Below, in pieces: positions 58,060-64,000 of a stretch of DNA of 64,000 nt (position 1 is the stretch's first letter; every line of letters begins with the position of its first letter). Source of the DNA: RFSX01 sp964591455. Its GTDB lineage: Bacteria > Bacteroidota > Bacteroidia > Chitinophagales > Saprospiraceae. Below the pieces are notes generated by a model. It did no database searches. It worked only from the letters and a program-made list of their open reading frames with translations, and was not told where the DNA came from. The stretch covers positions 1 through 64,000 of the forward strand of contig CAZQDZ010000017.1 in NCBI GenBank assembly GCA_964591455.1, in the 5' to 3' direction. The position numbers and the translations under genes were made by a program.

Positions 58060-58794
58060 ATGAAAATATTAGTCTGTATAAGTAAGACGCCAGAAACGAC
58101 AGCTAAGATCGCTTTCAAAGATGGCAATACGGCTTATGATAGTAATGGAGTACAATTTATTATGAATCCTTATGATGAGTGGTATGCGCTAGTGAGGGCC
58201 ATAGAGCTCAAGGAAGCACATGGTGGAAGTGTAACGGTTATAAATGTTGGTGATGCTACCAATGATGTCATTATCAGAAAAGCTTTGGCAATAGGTGCCG
58301 ATGATGCAATAAGAGTTGATTCTAATCCAAGCAGTTCTATGTTCGTAGCAAAGCAGATTGCTAGCCAAGCTGAAGGATACGATTTGATATTAACTGGTAA
58401 GGAAACCATAGATTATAATGGCTCAGAAGTTGGTGCCATGATAGCAGAATATTTGGGCCTACCATATATTTCCTATGCAACTAAATTAGAAACTGACGGT
58501 AGTCAAGTAACTGTAGATAGAGATATCGAAGGAGGGACCGAAGTAGCCAAGGCAGCAACACCATTAGTGATTAGTGCGGCAAAGGGTATGGCTGAGCAGA
58601 AAATTCCAAACATGAGAGGCATAATGATGGCTAAGCGTAAGCCACTCAATGTAGTACCAGCAGTGGATGCTGAAAATCTATCTGTTGCTGTGTCCTATGC
58701 TATGCCAGCAGAGAAGTCGTCAGTCAAGATGATTGATCCAGATAATATGGATGAACTGGTAAGATTACTACGTGAAGAAGCGAAAGTCCTTTAA
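58060..58794 (+). CDS. etfB: Electron transfer flavoprotein subunit beta
   Basis: The product is 244 residues. The family pattern is clear: KILVCISKTPETTAKI at the start, MNPYDEWYALVRAIEL, DLILTGKETIDYNGSEVG and the AMP-binding-domain end region VISAAKGMAEQKIPNMRGIMMAKRKP. With EtfA it accepts electrons from acyl-CoA dehydrogenases and passes them to the quinone pool. etfA follows after 33 bases. Both lie inside the acyl-CoA carboxylase operon, so the operon probably serves the breakdown of branched-chain or odd-chain acyl-CoA. Confidence 0.95.
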   Translation: MKILVCISKTPETTAKIAFKDGNTAYDSNGVQFIMNPYDEWYALVRAIELKEAHGGSVTVINVGDATNDVIIRKALAIGADDAIRVDSNPSSSMFVAKQIASQAEGYDLILTGKETIDYNGSEVGAMIAEYLGLPYISYATKLETDGSQVTVDRDIEGGTEVAKAATPLVISAAKGMAEQKIPNMRGIMMAKRKPLNVVPAVDAENLSVAVSYAMPAEKSSVKMIDPDNMDELVRLLREEAKVL

Positions 58795-58827
58795 TCTCTT
58801 TCATAAAAAAAGGTAATACAAAAAGAT

Positions 58828-59784
58828 ATGGTATTAGTATATATAGAATCACATGAGGGCTCAGTCAAAAAAGCCTCATTAGAAGCCATCACTTATGGTT
58901 ATAAGACAGCTCAGCAGATGGGAGTAGAATGTGGTGCCGTCGTTATAGGAGCAATGGAAAATGCAGCCAGCCTTGGTGATTATGGTGCTGCAAAAGTAAT
59001 GACTATCGCATCAGCTAACCTGGAAGGATTTGATAGCCAGACATACTCCCATGTTCTAGCAGTAGCTGCCGAAAAAGCTGGTGCCTCAGTTATCATTCTA
59101 CCACATAATTCTTCCGGAAAATCTATAGCTGGTAGACTCGGAGTTAGATTAAATGCAGGCGTGGTTACGGCCGCTAACTCATTACCAAATACGGATGGTG
59201 GGTTCAAGGTCAAGAAAAATGTATTTGCAGGTAAAGCAATTGCGGAGTATGAAATTAAGTCTCCAACTAAAGTGCTTACTCTGTCTCTAAATTCTATCCA
59301 ACCAGAGTCTATGGGAGGAAATGCAAGTGTGGAAGCATTGGATATTGAAGTTCCAGAAAGCAAAGTAACGATTGTAGAGAAGAAATTACAACAGGGAGAT
59401 GTCGCTCCATTGCCTGAGGCAGAGCTAGTAGTGTCTGCAGGCAGAGGTATGAAGGGCCCCGAGAACTGGGGTATCATAGAAGCTCTGGCAGCAGCAATAG
59501 GCGCGACTACCGCATGTTCTAGACCTGTAGCAGATACAGGATGGAGACCACACCATGAGCATGTCGGACAGACAGGTGTTGCGATTAAACCCAATTTATA
59601 TATAGCAGCAGGTATCTCAGGAGCTATACAGCATCTTGCAGGTGTCAATAGCAGTAAGTGTATTGTGGTGATTAACAAAGATCCAGAAGCACCATTTTTT
59701 AAAGCTGCTGATTATGGTGTCTGTGCAGATTTGTTTGATGTAGTGCCAAAATTGACTGAAGCCATTAAGAAAGCAAAGGGATAA
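58828..59784 (+). CDS. etfA: Electron transfer flavoprotein subunit alpha
   Basis: The product is 318 residues. The C-terminal FAD domain carries VSAGRGMKGPENWGI, ATTACSRPVADTGW, HHEHVGQTG, KPNLYIAAGISGAIQHLAG and INKDPEAPFF, all standard for EtfA. The N-terminal part has the usual alpha/beta fold (ILPHNSSGKSIAGRL). FAD bound here takes electrons from acyl-CoA dehydrogenases. It pairs with the etfB gene 33 bases upstream, and the carboxyltransferase gene starts 48 bases downstream. Confidence 0.96.
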   Translation: MVLVYIESHEGSVKKASLEAITYGYKTAQQMGVECGAVVIGAMENAASLGDYGAAKVMTIASANLEGFDSQTYSHVLAVAAEKAGASVIILPHNSSGKSIAGRLGVRLNAGVVTAANSLPNTDGGFKVKKNVFAGKAIAEYEIKSPTKVLTLSLNSIQPESMGGNASVEALDIEVPESKVTIVEKKLQQGDVAPLPEAELVVSAGRGMKGPENWGIIEALAAAIGATTACSRPVADTGWRPHHEHVGQTGVAIKPNLYIAAGISGAIQHLAGVNSSKCIVVINKDPEAPFFKAADYGVCADLFDVVPKLTEAIKKAKG

Positions 59785-59832
59785 GGTACATGAATACCAT
59801 GGTATCTACATGAACCATCAATAGATATAAAA

Positions 59833-61374
59833 ATGGATGAAAGAATTGTAAGCCTTCAAAAGAAGATGGATGCGGCCAAGTTGGGTGGAGGAGAAACCCG
59901 AATTGAGAAGCAGCACAAAAAGGGCAAATTGACTGCCCGTGAACGCGTTCATCTATTATTAGATGATGAGACGTTTGAAGAGATAGGCATACTCGTAACT
60001 CATAGGACGAGAGACTTTGGTATGGATAAGCAGGTCTTCTATGGTGATGGTGTTGTGACGGGTTATGGTCTTGTAGAAGGCAGACAGGTATATGTATTCG
60101 CCCAAGACTTTACTGTATTTGGAGGATCACTTTCAGAGACGCATGCTGAGAAGATTTGTAAGATTATGGACTTGGCTATGAAAACAGGAATGCCACTTAT
60201 TGGACTAAACGATAGTGGTGGAGCACGTATTCAAGAAGGGGTTAGGTCTCTAGGTGGTTATGCAGATATTTTCTTTAAGAATGTGATGGCATCAGGTGTC
60301 ATTCCTCAGATATCGGCTATCATGGGGCCTTGTGCTGGCGGGGCAGTATATTCTCCAGCAATGACTGATTTTACCATAATGGTAGAGCAATCTAGCTATA
60401 TGTTTGTTACTGGTCCTAATGTGGTAAAGACAGTGACCAACGAAACTGTAACTTCAGAAGAATTAGGAGGTGCAAGTACCCACAGTACGAAATCAGGCGT
60501 GACTCATCTGACCGCAAGCAATGACCTTGACTGCATTAATAGAATCAAACAACTGCTAAGCTACCTACCACAAAACTGTGAGCAGAAAGCGCCGTCATTA
60601 CCGTATTCAGCAGGCACAGAATATAGAGACGAATTGGAAACTATTATACCAGAAGCTTCCACCACGCCATATGATATAAAGTCAGTAATCAATGGTATAG
60701 TAGATGAAGGATCATTCTTTGAAGTACATAAAGATTATGCAGATAATATAGTTGTCGGCTTTGCTCGACTTGCGGGTAGGAGTATAGGTATTGTTGCTAA
60801 TCAACCTATGAGTCTCGCTGGATGCTTGGATGTCAACTCATCTAAGAAAGCAGCCAGATTCACAAGGACCTGCGATTGCTTTAATGTACCACTACTTGTC
60901 ATAGTAGATGTACCCGGTTTCCTGCCTGGCACAGACCAAGAGTGGAATGCGATTATCACTAATGGTGCTAAGCTACTCTATGCCCTCAGTGAGGCGACGG
61001 TTCCTAGAATTTCATTAATCACTCGTAAGGCGTATGGTGGGGCATACGACGTTATGAATTCTAAGCACATTGGTGCTGACTTGAATTACGCTTGGCCTAC
61101 GGCGGAGATTGCAGTGATGGGTGCTAAGGGTGCATCCGAAATTATATTTAGAAAAGAGATTGCTTCAGCAGATGACCCAGCTGCGAAGCTGATAGAGAAG
61201 GAGAAAGAATACGCAGATCTATTTGCTAATCCTTATAGCGCAGCCAGTCGAGGGTTTATAGATGAAGTCATCATGCCTAGAGAGACAAGACGAAAACTTA
61301 TCAGAGGCTTCACTTTGCTTGAAAGCAAAGATGTAAAACTTCCAAAAAAGAAGCACGGTAATATTCCGCTGTAG
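59833..61374 (+). CDS. Acyl-CoA carboxylase carboxyltransferase subunit (propionyl-CoA type)
   Basis: The product is 513 residues, the size of PccB-type subunits. Markers: GGGETRIEKQHKKGKLTARER, FAQDFTVFGGSLSE, LNDSGGARIQEGV, GPCAGGAVYSPA in the N-terminal crotonase-like half, and VDVPGFLPGTDQEW and RKAYGGAYDVM in the C-terminal half. It transfers the carboxyl group from biotin to acyl-CoA; the sequence resembles propionyl-CoA carboxylases more than AccA/AccD. It is the last carboxylase gene of the operon that starts with the carrier protein. The substrate (propionyl-CoA against methylcrotonyl- or acetyl-CoA) is not certain from sequence by eye. Confidence 0.94.
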   Translation: MDERIVSLQKKMDAAKLGGGETRIEKQHKKGKLTARERVHLLLDDETFEEIGILVTHRTRDFGMDKQVFYGDGVVTGYGLVEGRQVYVFAQDFTVFGGSLSETHAEKICKIMDLAMKTGMPLIGLNDSGGARIQEGVRSLGGYADIFFKNVMASGVIPQISAIMGPCAGGAVYSPAMTDFTIMVEQSSYMFVTGPNVVKTVTNETVTSEELGGASTHSTKSGVTHLTASNDLDCINRIKQLLSYLPQNCEQKAPSLPYSAGTEYRDELETIIPEASTTPYDIKSVINGIVDEGSFFEVHKDYADNIVVGFARLAGRSIGIVANQPMSLAGCLDVNSSKKAARFTRTCDCFNVPLLVIVDVPGFLPGTDQEWNAIITNGAKLLYALSEATVPRISLITRKAYGGAYDVMNSKHIGADLNYAWPTAEIAVMGAKGASEIIFRKEIASADDPAAKLIEKEKEYADLFANPYSAASRGFIDEVIMPRETRRKLIRGFTLLESKDVKLPKKKHGNIPL

Positions 61375-61377
61375 TTT

Positions 61378-62430
61378 ATGAACATAATATTGGCCTTTAT
61401 TGCTATTGTTATTTCTACCATTGGTCTGTTTGTATTACTGGTAATTATCATTGGTTATTTGCTTTCTTGTAGATCTTACACTGGTCCAACTTCTGCGCAT
61501 TTTAATGGAAAGAAATTTATAAATCCCTCTCTCCGCCCAGCTAATGGTTTTAAGGAAGTAGGCAAGTATGGACGGGAACGGATGCCAGATAAGTGGCGAT
61601 TTGTAGATGATTTAAATTCCCAGACTAGACAAATCCCTACAGCGAATCCTGAAGACATCCAATATACATTTATTAATCACAGTTCATTTCTGATTCAGTG
61701 GAATGGCATCAATATTCTGACAGACCCTATTTGGTCTAAGCGGTGTTCTCCTTTCCAATGGGCGGGCCCCAGACGTATGCGTCCCCCTGGCATTGCCTAT
61801 GAAAATTTACCACCTATCCATTTGATTCTTATCTCTCATAATCACTATGACCATTTAGATAAGTTAACCTTTAAAAGATTAGTTAGAGATTATCAGCCAC
61901 AAGTTGTAGCGCCACTTGGCTTAGCTCATTTATTAACAAAGTGGGGTGCTAATCAGGTCACTGAACTAGACTGGTGGCAGACCAGTGTTTTCCAGGGCCT
62001 AGCGATTACAGCGACACCATGCAATCATTTTTCAAGCAGAGGCTTGTTTGATAGAGATAAGACTTTGTGGGCTGGATATGGCTTGAATGACAAAAAGAGG
62101 AATATTTACTATACAGGTGATACTGGATACTCTGATGTTTTTACTCAAATAGGGGAGAAACTTGGTCCATTTGATTTGTCGTTTATTCCAATAGGTGCAT
62201 ATAAGCCAGAATGGTTTATGTCACCCATACATATTTCACCTAGCCAGGCAGTTCAGGTGCATCATGACGTTATGTCTAAGAAAAGTGTAGCGATGCACTT
62301 TGGTACTTTTCCCTTAGCTGATGATAATCCCGATACCTCTACTTCAGAATTAAAAAGACAACTCGAACTAAAAGGTCTTGGAGCACATCATTTTCATATT
62401 CCTATAGAAGGAATTTCCTATATTTTATAG
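61378..62430 (+). CDS. Metallo-beta-lactamase-fold hydrolase, NAPE-PLD/UlaG-like
   Basis: The product is 350 residues. An N-terminal membrane anchor (about 2-28) is followed by a metallo-beta-lactamase fold: ILTDPIWSKRCSP, the metal-binding SHNHYDHLD, a single-His strand TPCNHFSSRG, YTGDTGY and a late His (AMHFGTFPLADD). The WSKRCSPFQWAGPRR and P-PGIA pattern occurs in relatives of NAPE-hydrolysing phospholipase D (RomA-like outer-membrane or membrane-bound proteins). The substrate may be a phospholipid-type molecule, which is family inference. It begins 4 bases after the carboxyltransferase stop, so it is probably co-transcribed. Confidence 0.9.
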   Translation: MNIILAFIAIVISTIGLFVLLVIIIGYLLSCRSYTGPTSAHFNGKKFINPSLRPANGFKEVGKYGRERMPDKWRFVDDLNSQTRQIPTANPEDIQYTFINHSSFLIQWNGINILTDPIWSKRCSPFQWAGPRRMRPPGIAYENLPPIHLILISHNHYDHLDKLTFKRLVRDYQPQVVAPLGLAHLLTKWGANQVTELDWWQTSVFQGLAITATPCNHFSSRGLFDRDKTLWAGYGLNDKKRNIYYTGDTGYSDVFTQIGEKLGPFDLSFIPIGAYKPEWFMSPIHISPSQAVQVHHDVMSKKSVAMHFGTFPLADDNPDTSTSELKRQLELKGLGAHHFHIPIEGISYIL

Positions 62431-62441
62431 GCTTTCAATTT

Positions 62442-63893
62442 TTAGAACCTAACACCAATACCAACAGCAGCTGCATGCGTCAGCTGTGGGTTGAAATTAC
62501 TATTGAATGAGGACAACCTATGAGTAAGATAATATTTGACATCCACAAAAATGCAATCTGTCACTAACTTCTGAATACCCGCACTTCCAAGAATTTCAAA
62601 TGAATGTCTAAAGATAGATCCATCTATATCTACTACATCAAATTGTCGATTATCAGAATTAGAAATATTCAATGTTCTCCCATTTCCTGATCTAAGAAAA
62701 TTATATCTAAGACCTGTTCCGAGATACCCACTCCATCCTTTGTCAAAAGTCCACTGTCTTTCTATGCTAATCGGAATACTATATTGGGTATAACTGTTAT
62801 GATGTATAACTTGTCTGGTAGCCACTGTTTCTAGTTCTGCCTCTTTGTACAAACTGTCAGTTACGATATCACCATTGACAAAATTGTTAATGACCACATC
62901 TACAAATTCTCTAACAACTATCGTATCCCACGCTTCACTGAAGTCTAATCTCGACTCCAATCTACGATAGCTTAGTCCAGTAGATAGCTTCCATTTTCTA
63001 TTAAGGTTATAACCTGCACTCAATCCTAATTCGAAACTAGGTAAAGGTCGCTCATCTTGATTTAGGCGTTCTCCTGTATCTTGGTTTTGGTATGCATTGG
63101 ACCACTGATTGGCACTGGCGTAAATCATTATATTCCATCGCTTATAATTATTCTTGGCAGGTTCTATTACGGGAATCACTTCCAATGATGCATCCAAAGA
63201 CAAATACCTACTGATAGAAGCAGATAATAATGGTATGTCCAAGGTATTAATCGGTTGTATATACAAGTTCTGGGTACGAAATGTGTGATGACTTAATTGT
63301 GATGGAATATTATTCTCAAGATTAACAGCGCTGGCTGGTATAGTTTTCTGTTTTTCTGTACTTGCATTTTTTAGTATCTCTTCACTTATTGAAACTTCAG
63401 TCTCAGCTTCAGAATAGAATTTGTTGCTTGATGGATTTGATACTTGATCATCTTTGGTATGAGTTGTATTTGTATATTTTGATAGAGAAGACGAAGATTT
63501 TGATAATGTGGCTAAGGACTTGTTGGTTGTAGTGTGGCTTTTGATGGTTGACTGATTTGAATTTTCTACTACTTCACTATTATTCGACACAGGCTGATTA
63601 TTATGCTTGTTGTCGTCATTCGTGAGTGCTATATCAGAAGAAGCCATTATGGCTAAATCATTTACGCTGTTAATACTAGGTCGTAAAAGATTAATGGTTA
63701 ATCTAGAAATACACAGCACAAATAAGATGATTAGACCTTTAGTTATAGAACCTTTAATCTTTCGAGTCTTAGCTTTATGTTCGTTGAGAGTAACTCGATC
63801 CATAATCCCATCTTTCATATCTTGCCAATCGTAATTCGAAGGCAATTTTTGAGGAGATCTCAGTTTATTATGTATATCGTTGTTTTTATTCAT
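62442..63893 (-). CDS. Protein with N-terminal membrane anchor and C-terminal beta-barrel-like domain, linked to an ECF sigma factor
   Basis: The product is 483 residues. It opens with a short soluble part (about 1-45, with YDWQDMKDGIMDRV), then one hydrophobic helix (about 50-70), a Ser/Thr/Asn-rich linker (about 75-215) and a C-terminal half of amphipathic strands (SFELGLSAGYNLNRKWKLS, WSGYLGTGLRYNF, FEILGSAGIQKL) ending in GIGVRF, the terminal aromatic typical of outer-membrane barrels. It overlaps the end of a sigma-factor gene by 8 bases, so the two are translated together. In Bacteroidota, genes in this place often encode anti-sigma-like proteins. An anchor in the inner membrane and a barrel in the outer membrane would be unusual in one chain. 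Confidence 0.8.
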   Translation of the reverse strand: MNKNNDIHNKLRSPQKLPSNYDWQDMKDGIMDRVTLNEHKAKTRKIKGSITKGLIILFVLCISRLTINLLRPSINSVNDLAIMASSDIALTNDDNKHNNQPVSNNSEVVENSNQSTIKSHTTTNKSLATLSKSSSSLSKYTNTTHTKDDQVSNPSSNKFYSEAETEVSISEEILKNASTEKQKTIPASAVNLENNIPSQLSHHTFRTQNLYIQPINTLDIPLLSASISRYLSLDASLEVIPVIEPAKNNYKRWNIMIYASANQWSNAYQNQDTGERLNQDERPLPSFELGLSAGYNLNRKWKLSTGLSYRRLESRLDFSEAWDTIVVREFVDVVINNFVNGDIVTDSLYKEAELETVATRQVIHHNSYTQYSIPISIERQWTFDKGWSGYLGTGLRYNFLRSGNGRTLNISNSDNRQFDVVDIDGSIFRHSFEILGSAGIQKLVTDCIFVDVKYYLTHRLSSFNSNFNPQLTHAAAVGIGVRF

Positions 63894-64000
63894 AAAGCAG
63901 AATTTTTAAATCTTGACCTATATTTTTTCTAATCCACTTTATCGAACGACTCAGTTGTGATCTTGAATTTTCTGGAGTTCTTGAAAGTAGGTTTCCTATT
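63886..64000 (-). CDS. ECF-type RNA polymerase sigma factor, C-terminal fragment (cut by the window edge)
   Basis: The visible 37 residues, on the minus strand, end at a TAA that shares ATGAATAA with the start of the next gene. They include IGNLLSRTPENSRSQLSRSI, which matches the helix-turn-helix of sigma region 4 (the part that reads the -35 element), with the usual S-x-S-Q-L-S-R helix. The start and the region 2 part lie beyond position 64000. The downstream gene encodes a membrane-anchored protein, so this is likely a sigma/anti-sigma-like pair responding to an envelope signal. Confidence 0.8.
   Translation of the reverse strand, partial: IGNLLSRTPENSRSQLSRSIKWIRKNIGQDLKILLYE

Noticed and set aside
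58980..59678. A 232-codon minus-strand frame opposite etfA
   Set aside because: The plus-strand frame encodes an unmistakable EtfA, and the antisense frame shows no domain, start signal or partner.

Overview
The window looks like chromosome of a Bacteroidota bacterium, most likely a marine-type member of the Saprospiria/Saprospiraceae (lineage inferred from protein families, not from a marker gene). The evidence is type IX secretion system (T9SS) sorting domains of types A and B, a PorP/SprF outer-membrane protein, SprB repeats, PKD and DUF11 adhesin modules, a SusC/SusD pair, AT-rich DNA and weak Shine-Dalgarno signals. No rRNA, tRNA, CRISPR array, transposase or prophage gene was seen.

Region 1 (1-28,349) is a secretome island. 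After an intergenic stretch with degenerate repeats and an orphan membrane protein comes a PorP/SprF, M43-like protein and PKD/type B-sorted protein cassette. Three giant modular secreted proteins in one direction follow (7,421-22,507). The first two end in the same short tail, GTFPW-x-GS, instead of a recognisable T9SS domain; the third has a type A tail. A convergent gene (22,596-28,349) encodes a reprolysin-like domain, 17 tandem Asp-rich MopE-type repeats and a type A tail. Both metalloprotease-like proteins have lost catalytic and zinc-binding residues, so they are probably binding or adhesion domains.

Region 2 (28,907-33,256) is housekeeping: a DEAD-box RNA helicase, the 16S rRNA methyltransferase RsmE, a small membrane protein, a small outer-membrane-type protein whose signal peptide is put out of frame by a 9-T tract, and a short-chain dehydrogenase.

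Region 3 (33,449-51,489) is a galactoside-use locus: GH36 alpha-galactosidase, sodium/solute symporter, GntR-type regulator, SusC, SusD, an FG-GAP/ASPIC-UnbV protein, GH42 beta-galactosidase, a second symporter and galactokinase. Both glycosidases lack signal peptides, so small galactosides are probably taken up whole and cut in the cytoplasm. A decayed symporter 3' end sits just before the GH42 gene. Glucose-6-phosphate isomerase and glycerol-3-phosphate dehydrogenase follow and could take the products into central metabolism. galT, galE and glpK are not in the window.

Region 4 (54,983-64,000) holds a secreted protein of unknown function, then an operon for a propionyl-CoA-type biotin carboxylase complex (carrier protein, biotin carboxylase, carboxyltransferase) with both electron transfer flavoprotein subunits set between its parts, then a metallo-beta-lactamase-fold hydrolase. 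The right edge, on the minus strand, has the 3' end of an ECF sigma factor overlapping a gene for a protein with one membrane anchor and a beta-barrel-like C-terminus.
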